Both the position numbers and the translations under genes were made by a program. From positions 20,393,368 through 20,457,367 of the forward strand of contig JALIRH010000004.1 of the NCBI GenBank assembly GCA_023055505.1: a stretch of DNA of 64,000 nt. Direction: 5' to 3'. The notes below the pieces were generated by a model that saw only the letters and a program-made list of their open reading frames with translations, made no database searches and was not told where the DNA came from. The DNA is from Callipepla californica brunnescens (lineage: Eukaryota; Chordata; Aves; Galliformes; Odontophoridae). Of the stretch, positions 1-13,100 are shown piece after piece. Numbering within the stretch: position 1 is the stretch's first letter; every line of letters starts with the position of its first letter.

Positions 1-2420
1 TTTGTTTGCAATCTTTGTTTTGGAGGGGGTTGTTTCAATGTTATCCTTTCTGAGCTTGTATCAGTCTTGACATTTCAAACCACGAAACTAATGAAAACAG
101 TCTATGCTTGAGGAAAGCTAGCAAAAAAATCCAGTATTCAGCAGATGAAGACCTGCTGTGCATACCAGTTGTAGTACACTCATGTTCAATGTAATGTAGA
201 CAGGTGACCTTATGGGGACTTAAACTGTAACATTTAGTAGCATTGTTCTGGTCATACCAATTACCAGTGTATTCACTAGCGTGCTCAAGCAGGCACAAAA
301 ATTCACTAAATTGTTTCTAAGGATACCACTCCCAACATTTCTTCATCTGGAATGCTACTTTTGTTCATCTAGTTGTGGAAATTAGTTGAAGATGGAACAG
401 CTGTGTGCTGGCTGTTTCAGTTTTTGCGTGGTTTAGGGTCAGACATAAATAGCAGTACTTTGGTTGGAAATAGGGAGGACTGCACTGAACTGATTATAAT
501 TGTAAATACATTAGAGTTTTACCTAGAGCGTTGAGCCAAGATGGTTGCTTGTTTTGGAACAGAGTTAATTAAAATTTTGTTCAAAGACTTTTTTAGTTAA
601 CTTGTTAAATATGTTTGGGAGATGCTGATTTGTAGGAAACCATTTAAAGATGCACTGTTCTTTCACTTCTTTTTTTTTCTTTGCCTTTTTTATTGCTGTC
701 TCTATAAGCCTTTGATTCTTTGTGCCTTTAACAAGGACCACAAGACTTAAAGGGTTGTCGAAGGGAGCAGTAGCAGTGTGGTACAGCATGTACTTATAGG
801 AGGATGCTGAGCTGTAGCAGAGGAACATGCATGTTGTGTTGATTAGTGAAAGTCATGTGCATGTGTGTAGATGGGTCACTTGTGAGCTTGAGAGAGGAGA
901 GCTTCTGCTGTGGGGTATTATAGCCACTGATTGCTACCCTGAGAATTACGTGACACTTCCTGTCAGCCTTTGTCAGAGGCTTGCTGAAAATCCAACTGCT
1001 TTTGTCATCTTTAAACAATTCAGCTAAATGTAGTTGACAAATTCTGATGAATGGAATTCTTTCGTCCTACTTATGAGGTTCAAAATTATTTCAACAGACT
1101 AAATTTGGGAATAGGTTCTTTTCTGTAATTGCAAAGATGTTCTCATTTTTAACTTGTCTTGACAGATATCAATCAATTAATAAGAGCTATCCTGTGCGTT
1201 GCTAAAGCTCTCATTGCTGTTCTTTGTTCGTAATTCCTTGTTCGAATGACCTTATCCTGAATTACTGGTCAGAAGTTGTTCTTTGAACTGCTTCTAGCAA
1301 CCTTTAAATGCACGTATAACATTTACTACCCTCTGGCATAGAAGCTGGCTTCTGTATGTGCATATTAGCAGCTTGATCACTTGTTCTTTACACTCAAAGC
1401 TCTTTAATGCATACTGTCCAGACCTAGTGAGTTGTTTTTATTCTTTGTTCCAACATTACGCCTCCTGACATGTGTGACGATGCTGTGCCTGAGAAACACA
1501 GGGCTGGCTGTAAGGTGTAAGCTGATAGTGATAGAGATTGGATGACAATAGCTAAGATGAAAGTGCTGTGAGTTCTCCATAGGGGCTGCATCATTTCAGT
1601 TTCTTGAGAGTAAGGATTCACTTCTGTCACAGTTATAAACAGGGAATTTGCGCTGCTGTTGGGGAGACAGCTGTCTCCCTGTCTGATCACATTCATTCCA
1701 GTGTGTATCACAGCTGTCAATCAGGATCTCAGTTTTTGACTGCAGGAGCAAACTTAGCCATCGTTAGCTTGAGTCTTCTGTTGTAAGGCTAAACAGGGAA
1801 GAAAGACAATTTGCTGCTAATTCTAAACAGTTGGTTAAGGCTTCCTTGCTTTGTTTTGCATTTAAAAGGTTAAATACACCAGTTAAGGAGGTTTTCAGGA
1901 AGAAATACCATTTCCCCAATGTTGTTCTTTTTGAACCTGAACTTAGCTGCACCTCCTACTTGTGCCCGTGGGAGGAATGGGAGTGATGTGGAAAAGGTGT
2001 GGTTGGCAGTGACTTTGGACCTCCATGTTCAGGTAACTGTTGTGAGTGTTGCTGCAGGTTATTGAAGAGAAGGAAGTATGACTCACGTTGAGTAATGTCA
2101 TGCTGCTGCCCCCTGTCAAGAGATCAGTGGGCATATGATTAAGGGACGGCTTTATGGAGTTGGGGGATGTTAGAGCAAGACTCGCTTTTGTGCTTCCATC
2201 GTGCTGCCCTAATTACAAGTCTGTCTTAGGCTTCTTGCAGATCATTAATGGCATGTTGGTGCACTTTGTCAGGATAACTTAATACTGCATTATGTCCTCA
2301 GAAAAAAAAAACAAAAAAAAAACCACAAGTACTTCTGCAACTCTCTTCCTGTCCTCTTGTGAGGGATTTATGTAGCGCAGTTGCAAGAGCAGAATGCATT
2401 GAGTGATGCTTTGGCATAAA

Positions 2421-2654
2421 AGGCTGCTTCAGAAATAACTCCTATTTTATTATGTTGACCCATGACATCAGAGGCAGATGTAGGTGGTATTGGCAGTAGA
2501 AGTTGTACCCTCCTATCAGTATTTCGTTACCTTTTGTTGCTGTGCGACAGTTGGCACCTCCACTGATGCAGTATCAAATAGGGTTATTGTGGGCTTTGCA
2601 TCTGTTGTAGTTTCCATGGCAACAAATAGGAGGCATTACTTTTGGAGTGACCTA
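2421..2654 (-). mobile_element. Short mariner-type DNA element, internally deleted, with imperfect terminal inverted repeats
   Basis: The left end (ggctgcttcagaaataactc, then cctattt) and the reverse complement of the right end (tcactccaaaagtaatgcct, then cctattt) are imperfect inverted copies of each other, about 28 nt each. Read from the minus strand, the right end matches from memory the very common chicken mariner end that begins with a gctgctccaaaagtaatgcc-like sequence. At about 230 bp there is no room for a transposase, so it is a non-autonomous deletion derivative. A clean TA target duplication is not visible. The family name (Galluhop / Mariner1_GG) is from memory. Confidence 0.65.
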
Positions 2655-3559
2655 CATAAGCAAGGCAACCCTAAGCAGTAGTCAACTTAAAATAGAAACT
2701 AGTATGCAAGTAAGACTATATTATGTTAGTGCCTGGAGGCATCCATTTAGATGAAATGTGAGGTGAAATAATCCTCTTCAAACCAAGCAGTAAGTCAGCT
2801 GCACATCAGAAGAGGTCACTGAAGTGGAGTGGAAGTATTTGTATATCCAGAGGACCATACAAGCACTTAAGGCTAGATTTACTTAATGCAAAAGTATTCT
2901 AAAACGTGTATGGCCATCTAACTTGGTGTTTATTTTCCAAAATATTTTAAGATCACACAAGGAAGAGCCTTAGGTAGTGATTTTGAAATGCATCTGAGCT
3001 AGGAGTGCTGCTGATAAAAGCAGTTTTCTGTTCAGCACCCTTGTACTAAGCGAGCTGAGAGCTACTCTGTAGCTGGGCAGTGTTCCTTTTCATTTCCACT
3101 GTACAACCACACCAGTGGTGCAGCTGCTTGTATGTAAGAAGTACAGGTGGAAACTAACAGCTGGAATGAAGAACAAGTACCCTTTTCAGAGGTGAACTTT
3201 ATTTAAAGGTATGTTAGACTGCAGTCACTTTTGGTTAACAGAGTTGGGTGAACATTTTGTCCCAGATTTGTTCTACTGAGTGTTTAATAACCAAGGAAGA
3301 AGAGCAGAGTCCTAACCATCATGGTTCTACCTTCTCAATTGGATTGCAAAGTCTTTTATTATATGTAACTCTATGCTAGCAGTTCACTTGTTTCAGTATT
3401 TAAAAGGCTCACGTAGAATACAAACTCCTCTATTGCTATGATTCTCTCTAAAGTCGGATCAGGATTATCATTTTTACTGGACTCCTAGAGTCCAGTATAC
3501 CGGAGCAGTAATTGCTTTTATTCATTTCTGAGTGAGTGGTATCAAACCCTATTGTTCTG

Positions 3560-4660
3560 CTGATGATGACTTGGGGAAGTATAAAGATGCTGTCCCAGTA
3601 TTCAGAGACAGGGCTAGGGAAGTCAGACTCCACGAAGCTGAATCTGGAAAGGGACACGAAGGGCACCAAGAAGGGCTGCTGTGAGTATAGCAGCAGTCAA
3701 AGGAATACTAGGGGAAATGTAGGACATGTACCTTAATGCCTTTTTGCCTTGGTCTCTACTGGTAAGATTTGCCTTCAGGAATCTCAGGCCTCTGATGCTA
3801 GTGGGAAAGTCTAGAGCAGTGAGGATGGCCTTGGTAGAGAATAGGATCAAGTAAGGGAGCATTTGAACAAGATACACAGGTTCATGGAATCTGGACCTGG
3901 AGTGCTGAGGTAGCTGTCTGGTGTCATTGCAAACCTATTCTCGACTACCTTTAAAATATCGTGGCAATTGGTTAAAATTTCTGAGGTCTGGAAAAAAGCA
4001 AATGTTACTTGTTTTCAAAAGTACAAGAGAGTTTGGGGACTTGGTGACTGATCAGCCTTCCTGTTTTTGAGCAGGAGTGGTGGGACCAGACAATCTCCAG
4101 AGATCCCTTCCAATGGAAACCATTCTGTAATCTGTGGGAAAGTGATGGAAGGAGGTCCTCCAGAAACCATTTCCAGATGTGTTAAGCACTGTAAGGTTAT
4201 TAAGAGTAGCCAGCATAGGTTTATAAGGGGGGGAATTGTGCTTGGCCAACCTTGCAGTGACTAGGTTGTGTATGTGGAGAGAACAGCTCTGATTTTAATG
4301 TTGACTTGTGATATTTTCTGCCTTAATGCACTTATTGATAAACTGATGAGGACAGGGTAGGTAAGAGGCAAGGTGGGCTGCAAGCACGCTGAACTGCTGT
4401 GCTCAGGGAGTTATGACTGCTGGTGTCAAGTCCAGCCAGAGGCCCAGGACTTCTGGTGTAACCCTAGGGGATGCTTGTAGAGTATAGGCTGTTTAACATC
4501 CTTAGTAATGATCTAAGCAGTGGGACAGAATGCACCCTGAGCAAATTTGCAGATAATACAAAATTGGGAGGAATGGATGACACAACAGATGGTTGTCCTG
4601 CCATTCAGAGAGACCTTGACAGGCTGAAGGAATGGGTAGACGGGAGCCTTATGTTCATCA
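3560..4660 (+). mobile_element. Old CR1 LINE fragment, reverse-transcriptase region, sense strand
   Basis: In fragmented frames it reads like CR1 ORF2. 3634-3736 gives a KKGCCEYSSSQRNTRGNVG-like stretch, 4130-4260 gives GKVMEGG followed by VIKSSQHRFIRG, and 4471-4660 gives LFNILSNDLSSGTECTLSKF, ADNTKLGG and AIQRDLDRLKEW. The reverse-transcriptase active-site motif is FADN instead of FADD, and there are several stops and frame changes, so it is inactive. A second CR1 tail interrupts it at 4065-4136. The 3' boundary is unclear: similarity fades after about 4660, although 4770-4800 may still belong to it. Confidence 0.8.
4065..4136 (+). mobile_element. CR1 3'-tail fragment nested inside the older CR1
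   Basis: The segment ending ggaccagacaatctccagag, atcccttccaa and ccattctgtaatctgtg is the characteristic CR1 3' UTR end. It sits in the middle of CR1 reverse-transcriptase coding similarity that resumes immediately after it (GKVMEGG). It is therefore a separate, later 5'-truncated insertion. Confidence 0.7.
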
Positions 4661-7166
4661 AGCCTCAGCAAACAAATCTATTAGCAGGTGCCTGTATACC
4701 AGCACTGTCATCCCTGCACTTCACTGCTCTTACCATTGCCTGCTGTTGGCAGGCTGCTTGTACTCAGGGTTGGACAACATAGAGTCATTTAAACATGGTG
4801 ACTAGCCTGAAAATACACAACACCGATTGAAGAAAGCTATCAAAGTCCTAGAGAAGAACCTGATAACAAAGCATTTAAGGGTATTTTGAGGTGTTGAGGA
4901 AATAATTTTCTCAGCTCTGAACAATTACTGATACGAAACTTGGTTCAGTAAATGGAAGAATGTGAAAGTACCCAATGCACATCTTATGTAAAGATTAGCT
5001 ACCTGTAAATTCTACAGGGTTGCTGCTGTTTGGCCCTGCGTTGCTGAACCCACAGTATATTTTGCTTTCTTGTTATGATCAGCCCTGCTGCCACAAGCTT
5101 CACACAGTTTTTAAGTTACTCTTTCGTGAAAATGAAATACTTCAGATGTGTTTAAGTCTTCAGAACTAGTGTTGCCATACCGTATTGTTGTTGAAGCACT
5201 TCTTTCTGAGTTCAGATGTTCACAGAGTCTTGGTTTACAATTCTCATCCTTAGAAATGCTTTAGCTGGAGCTAATGATTGCATGAAAAGTAGATTACAAA
5301 GTGCATAGCATTTGAGCTTGAAGACTAAGAGAAGGATAAATCATCTGTGAATAACCAAAATAGCTGTAACAGAACTATTGGTATTTATGTCAAGTGTCTC
5401 ATAAGTAACCGTGTTAAGCATTTGATAAGAGAAATTGAAAGTCAGTGGAAGGATTTGAAGATGACCTGGATTGATTGTCACACCTAATGTGCATAATAAC
5501 TAGAGATTGAATGAAAACCTTCCAGAATTCATAAATTGTAAGGTTCTGTTGCATCAGTGCTGAACCATACCTGAGAAGCAGCTAATAGTTCACAAGCTTC
5601 CAGAGAAAAAATTGGAATAGCAACAGATGATGCTCAAAAATTCTGATGTATTATGTCTAGATTTTGTGCTGGTATCTTCATCACAGCCTGAGAGTGTGAC
5701 ATCTTTCCATTGCTTTGTTCTCTAAGAAGCTGTGTTATGTGACTGGAAAAACATGACAGACCTCTAATTCTAGGTAGTCTCTGGAATGGAGGCTCATCAA
5801 CCTAGTTAAGTCAAAACAACAATAACAGAAATACAGCTTGCCTTACGTGTTTAGGCAGAAAGAAATGTGAACTTGCTGCCACTAGTAGTTGAAGATGTTT
5901 GTCTATACCTGGAACACCTCTGTGGGCTTGGTGGATATCTCTTTGCTTACAGCTGCCTGGCAGATTTATTACAGGCGAGAGTGGATTTTAACAGTGCATC
6001 AGTGTTAAACATCCACTTGCGTTCAGTTAGGTAATGAAGTTGTGCAGTGTGATGGGTTTGTATGAAAAGGCAGAAGCAAGGCTGGCTGGAGATTTAACAA
6101 AACAATTACATCTCTATTAGCATACTGGATCTTAAAATAATATTCCATGGACTGTGTGGATTCTGAGGCGCCCTTTACAGGCACGTTTAAAGGCACGTTC
6201 TCAAAGTTATTTAAAATCCAAACTTCTGAAGACTTAAATGTAGTGCAGGATTGTCCGTTGACGAATATGCTTAAATGTCAGTATGTATCGTACTGCAATC
6301 AATTACAATCAGTTTGGCAATTTCTTAGATAATCCTTGTCTGTTGGAATGTGTGAATGGAAAGAGGTTCCCGTTCTAATCCTAGTAATGCAAGCTGGAAT
6401 GTGTGCTGTCTGCTGGATTGTTATTTGAAGTGGATGCCAGAAATTCTTACGATAAAATCGGCGATAATCATTCTGCCAGTTTAAGGAGACATCAGTTCCA
6501 CCTGAAAAGTTTGTAGGAAACAATCTGGAGAGCCTGATCTGAGATGAACTGTGTGTTATTCTTGTAATACCTCTCGCTTAATCAGAACTTGGGTACGTGG
6601 ATGTCAGAAGGCAGTCTGACAGCATGACCTTCATTTTGGTGTTTTGTGTTTTTTTTTTTTTTTCTGTGAAATTGATCTTTGAATTTTGAGGTGCTTTTGG
6701 CAAGGAATTGATAAGAAAAATATTTATTCAGTTGCAGCTGTATGGTTCTTACTCACAAAGGTACTTGATTCCAGATGTCCAGAAACAAGCAGGAATGAAA
6801 CAGAGTTGATTTTATTATTAAAGGCATTGCAGTCAGTCAGCTCCTTGCTATGTGCAGCAGAGTGGCTGCTGCATACTTTACTGAAAGTTCTGAAGTTACA
6901 GCATAGTCAGCTAGATCTGAAGAGATGGTTTTTCATTTAAAATAGGAGTAATTATGACAGTGCTGTATGTGAACCCCATAGCATCACACTGCAAGTGTGT
7001 AAGTGCTCCAGAAGGTGATAGAAGTCAAATGGAGGTTTTTGATAAACTTTGGTCAACCTGTAATTGGTCCTAAGTTTTACCCTTGGATCTTGCCAAGTAC
7101 AGTTGAAACAGAGCCCTAAGCGTAGTGAGGGCAACGTGGTTTTGTAACAACTCTTTGAAGAAGTGA

Positions 7167-7186
7167 TTTTTTTTTTTTTTTTTTTT
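7167..7186. repeat. Poly(T) tract, 20 nt
   Basis: An uninterrupted run of T; it could be the tail of a minus-strand retroposed copy, but no flanking element was recognised. Confidence 0.95.
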
Positions 7187-10100
7187 GCTAAGAGTTTGAA
7201 CAAAGCTGATATAGTGGCTTATACTTTAATTGCGTTTTCTAAAAACTTCATATATTGATCTTTCCTATATACTGATATTTTATCACTGTTCACAGTAGCA
7301 CTTGTGAATGTAGTGATTTTAGTTTCTGAAAAACATCTTTAATCCTGCTGTGCTTTATAGTCGAGAGTAAGCATTTAATGATAAATTTAACTGGGATCTG
7401 TAAATATAGGCATCTGATTTATTCAGTTGAGATTGTAAATTTGCTCTGTCATTGTCTGAAGAGTACAGTATGTAAGTACACTTCACAGTTTGAATTAGGC
7501 TTTAATATAAGCAAGCTCGAGTTTGACTTGGTGAATTCTGTGTTCTGCTGTCATTTCCATAATATTCTTTATCTGATAAAACGTTCTGTCTCTCAGAAAT
7601 TCATAGTTGCTGTTTCAATCTGACATTGAGAACAGAGATAATGTTCTATTGAATTTATCAAAAAACTTGAACTGGAAAAAAAGACTGCAGTCTAGTCTAC
7701 CAGCTTTTTTTCCTTCATCTCAGTTTCAGATGCAGCTATCTAGAAATGCAAATGGATTGCTGACACTTGGTAATTGAACTAAATACAAGAGCAGGCTTAT
7801 CCAACCATCTCATTCAAGTAAACATTTCTAAGAGCTTATAGCACAAAAACAGATCTCACTGGGTGAGGCTTTTATGTGGTTTTCAGTAGAAGCTTTCCTG
7901 AGAGAGGATTGTTAAGTTGCATATTTGCTCAATGCTGTCCATTTGCATAAACTTTGAGGAAAAATAAGGAGATATGTGCTCCATCTTGGGGAGAAATGGT
8001 AACTAAACATCAAGGTTAAAAATTAAAAACATCTAAAATTAAAAGCACAGTAGAACTTAATGTAACATAGGTGGTCAAGTAGTTGGGGCTAGTCTTTTTG
8101 TCAAGTGTATACTTGAGGAGGTAGAGTTTTGACAAGTAAAAACACATAAAGAGCTCTAAGAGCATCAGATGTCACATCTTTCCTAAACTGCATTCTTCTG
8201 CTTTCTTAGTGAACAGACCTGGGTTGTATTCTGATAAATTCTAAATCTCTATATTGGAAGAACTAGCAAATACTTTGTTCTGGTAAACTGATTTTGGGAA
8301 GCATGTTACTTCAAAACAGTGGATTTAACAAATGAAAATATTCTTTTGCACAAGAGCATCACCTACAGAACTTATTGCTTCTAGTTTCTTGGAGCTGATG
8401 TGTTCACTGGGATTTCTGAAATGGGCAATACTTGATTAGAAAAGACTCCATGTTCTTGAGCAATAATTGTTATAGATATATATTTTGAAAGCTGAATGAG
8501 TAACTCGTAAAACTGTGTTTATTATCCCGATCTTCAAATTTGAGTGCTTGTTACTGCTTTCCTGACAGGATGTTTTGGAGGACAGTGTGTCCCTCCCTTT
8601 GGGTCAGGGCAGGACAGGGAACGGATCTTCATCCTTAAGAACTGGAGCCATTTTAAACAATGATGCACCTTTGATATGTGCCTGCCTGAAGAGGAGAGCG
8701 GTATCAGCTAGGACACTTCCTCATATTGTTGTTTACTCAGAAACACGTCACTCCAAAGGTCTCAAATCTTTACAAAGTCCATGCTGCAATCTGGAATATG
8801 TGCAGAGCTGTAATTCGTGGAAGCTTGATTTCTTGCAGACCTTTGTACAAGTCAATTTCAAACTCTGCCCTTGCTTTACAGACATAGTTTATTTATAGCA
8901 GGTTGATTTACACAACTATTTTAGAAGTAGCGAGATTAACGTTTATTTTTTTTCCAATCACAGCTAGCATCTCTCTCATCTATGTAGATTGACTAGTGAA
9001 CAATCTCACAGTAGAATTAGAGACTTTGTATATTTTGCTTTTAAAGATAATGTTTTCTGCTGAGATTCTTATTGTGAATTTACAGTTGCAGAGCACCTCC
9101 TGTCTTTTATCTTTATGGGGGTGTGTGTTGGTGCTATTCTGCCGCTGCTGCTGGGTTACGTGCATTACTGCTGTTCACTGCGTAGGTTTCTCAATTTGAA
9201 GGTGTGTTAGTTTAATTTCAGTGACATGGGTGGAGCATTTCAAGAACTACTGGACACAGGGAATGCAGACAGTAAGTATTGTGCCAGCTAATGAACATCT
9301 GACGTATTTGCTCACACATCTGCACGTTGCTTTCTGAACCAGCAGTTGAATGGCTTTTCCTACATGTAGCATTCTGCTTTGGGGATGGTAGACTAGAAAA
9401 TCTGTTCTGAAACCATTTTCCAAAAAAGCTGGATCCCGTTTTGCCTGTGACATACAGTAGTCTTTCAGATGATGAGAGGGGGCTGTCTTTGGGAATTAAA
9501 ATGAAATGGTGAAGCTTTGTGAGGAACTGTTGTGCTATGTTGTGTTATTTTTTTCCCATTAAAATCTGCGTGTAAATCTGAGAGTTGATTACAATTAAAA
9601 GAGCTGTAAAGATATCTAATTGTTTTTTGGTAAGTGATTAGCTCTTTCAGGTGTGGTGTTGTGATTGAGTGTCAATGTTCATAAGAGGTTAGGTTTTTCT
9701 TTGGGGGGGAAAACATGCTGTGCTAAGAAAGACAGTTGTGTCCTTTTGAAGCATAAAATCATTGATGTAAGTTATCAACTTCTGCTTTGAAGGAGGCTTT
9801 AAGTGTTGATGCTTACTAGGAATTTAGGGTTTAATTGAATTGCTGGCTTTGAGGAAGCTGTGTGCAGCCTAAGCTGAGTGCATAGAACTGAGTAGAAAAA
9901 TGATGGAGAATATAATAACGACTAGTAATTTCAGCAGGGATTGCTGTGAATTTGCAAATAATTCTAAGTAAACTAGAAACAATTTTGGTGCTCTTACGGC
10001 TGCTGTAAAGCAGATATTTTCCCTGTTAGGGGAAGTAGGAGAAGGACAGCAGAGGGAGCCCCCAGCTGGTGGGGCGTGTAGTGATTTGAATGGATTTTAA

Positions 10101-13100
10101 TGTTCATGGCACGGTGATGTGTTGGCTGCTGGTATGGAAACTTTCTATTTGCACCTTCAGGGAGGAGGAGGAGGGGGGATTATAACTGACTTTTCCAAGG
10201 GTCTTAATTTTGGTTTGTACAGAAATGACAATTGTCTGCGACTGAGCCTTTCTGAGTATAACTGCGTTTTCTTGCTGGATTGATTCCATTTCAATTTATT
10301 TCTTTATTTAGGTAGTGCTTTCTGTTCTCTGCTAGTTTTAATGAAAAGGAAAGTGGAGGTAAGAAATGAATGTTCTTGCACTCTGCGTGTGTGCCCTATA
10401 CTCTTCATCTCCTCATGTGGTGACTGAGGTGATTGATAGCAGCAGGGCAGGCTGTGCTACACTGAGGCATGAGGGCATGGCACAGCCTCTGCTGCCAGCC
10501 CTGGGGCTCTGAAGACCTTTGTCATCACTGTGATGAACCTACAGTCCCAGTCCAAATTCCTCTTTAACCTATAATCCCAAGTATGATAGTAATGTGGGAT
10601 GACTTAGTCCAGGCAGCTTTGTAACGTGTGGGTGAAAGAAGTGAGATAACGTTGTGAGAGCTCCACATTGTTCCACAGCGGGACTTGAGGTTATGAGTGA
10701 AGTGAGGTACTGGTCCCAGCGTACCTTTCACTGTTAGTACTAGCACTTGATTTTTATACTTCATTTACCGCAAGTCTGGCATGAAATTGTTTTATCCCAC
10801 ATTTGCCTATAGAGTATACAGGATACTTTGCTGTGAATGAATGTGTTCAAAGCATAATGCTTTGATATATGTTTAAGTACTAATTGATGGTGGGAGTGGG
10901 TATTTCCTGTTACCTAATAATGGTTTAGAAGAGTTAGTCACCAGTGGTCAGGAAATACCAACTCCAGATTAGACTGAGTTCACTTATCTTAAAAATGTTC
11001 TAAAGGTATTTCAGTGTCCATCTAAATGCGGTATGTTGACAGGGATGTTGTGTGTAATGGCATCTTGTTTTGGTGTGTAATAATAGAATAAGCACTGGAA
11101 TATGTCTTCTGTGTACTGCATGTGTGTTGTCTTGGAATCATTGTTTCCACCTCCCCTCCTCTTGGGAAGTGATCCCACTGTGTTGCCTAAAATCTGACTC
11201 GACTTCTGTAACTGCAAGAGTTGATTTTGTATACTTGCTAACATTCTTCCTGCTTGGCGAATGCAAATGAAGTTTATATATCGGTAGTACAGTACGTTTC
11301 AGTGCAGGTTTAAAAATGCCTTTTCAGGTTGGTCAGGTTCCTTCCTTTTCACCCATGGTAGTGATCATTGTGTGAATCTAATGGGAAGGTTTTTCTTCTT
11401 CCCTCAAGGGAGTTCTAAATTGTTTCATTCCTAAATGATTTTTATATTTTATACATATGATGTAAATGTTCTTCAGTGAATAGTTTAATCTGGTGCTTTT
11501 ATGTACTTCTCTGCCACTGATGGAAATTTGAAGCACTGATATCAGAGGAAAAAGTTCTCTTCCCCTTCCCTCTTGTATTTGATTTGAAGGAGGTACTTGT
11601 TTTGTTTTATACTATTTCCTAATGTAGTGAAAATGCCTCTTAGACTTTGGGTTTTTACGTTTTAAAGTGGATTACCAGTCTTTTGATATGGTTAAGCAGA
11701 TGCCATGATAAACTTCAGATGTCTATTTAAGAGATCTTGAAAGATAAAATACCAGGAAGGCTCAGTAATGGTTCCTTTTTAATCTCATTCATCCTGCTTA
11801 GCTCTGTTTAGATAAAGATATGCCTCCTCCTTGCAGGAAAGGGTGCAGAGATGATAAAGCCTTCTGTACCAGCCAGTAAAGTGAACAGGTCAGATGAACC
11901 AGATGTGAAATATACTGTAGATGGTGGCTAACGAGCTTAATAGCTGCAGGTATAAAATCAAAACCAACTCCCCTACACGCCCTCAACCCAAATTACTGAT
12001 GATCCGCTATGAATGGAGTTTTGTTACTGTATAACTTTGGCATTTTTCTGTGCTGTTTTTTGATATTGAGAACACTCTCAAAGGGCCTGAAATTTCAGGT
12101 GTGCTTATCGTCTAATATAACGCTGTTTAAAAGTACATCTCAAATTTTATGTGTGGGTATGCATTTGTGACTGTTAATCTGCAGATGAGTGTTCAGAATT
12201 TGGAACCTATAATTTTTTTTATTTTTTATTTTTAAAGGCTCGGTAGCAAAAAAAACCTCACTGTTCAGTGCAACACCGGAGTCTTAATTTTTACCTGAAT
12301 TCAATACCTCGTCTTGTTTTTAAAGGTCCTTACAAAAGATTAGCTTTGATACAATTATAAGGCATAAGTTCTTCATCTACAGCTATAGTGTTCTGCTGAT
12401 GTGGGTCCACATAATACCTTTATGTGAGAGGTAGTAATCCAGGGAAGTGCTCTTGCCCAGTAATTGCATGTGCAATTAAAAAGAGATGGGATGTTTTACT
12501 AAAAAGTGTCCATAGAATAAGAGAGCTATGTGATGTGTCCTTTTTCTGTGTTTGTAGTGTGTTTGCCAGTAAGGGTGAAGCCTATTTTCAGGGGATGGTA
12601 GCAGTATGTTGCTTCCTGCAGTAGCGTGAGCTGCTGCATGGCTGTCCTTGTTCTTCTGCTTTTCCTGGTGAAGTGGGCTCTTTACAGCAGAGTGCTCTAA
12701 TCTTGTTAGGCATTCTGGTAGTGTTCTGGCTCTTCCAGGGTGTGCGTGTTATTACTTGTCTCTAAAAGCAGCAATTTTTGAGTTTTTGTTAGGAATTCTC
12801 CTCTTCTCATGGCAGAACAGTTCATGGAGGGCTCGTATGTTCGTGCATCTACTGTTGTGCTTGCAGTCCATTGTACAGGCCTTAGCGTGCATCTGGCATA
12901 AATGAAAATGCAAAGGTTGACTTTTACCAATATTAAACAATCTTAAAGTTACGTTTAGAAGTTATGTCTGACATCAGAGCGACTCTTTGTAAACCTTGTG
13001 GATATTGTGGATCCTTTCCCAGAGATAATTTAGTCCAGATACTTGCTCCAGTCTTTGCTGTTTAGGAAAGCAATGTTGGAGGAATATTTGTTGGAGGTTG

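Noticed and set aside
8575..8898. 107-codon open frame on the plus strand
   Set aside because: No recognisable similarity and no conserved-looking segment; treated as chance.
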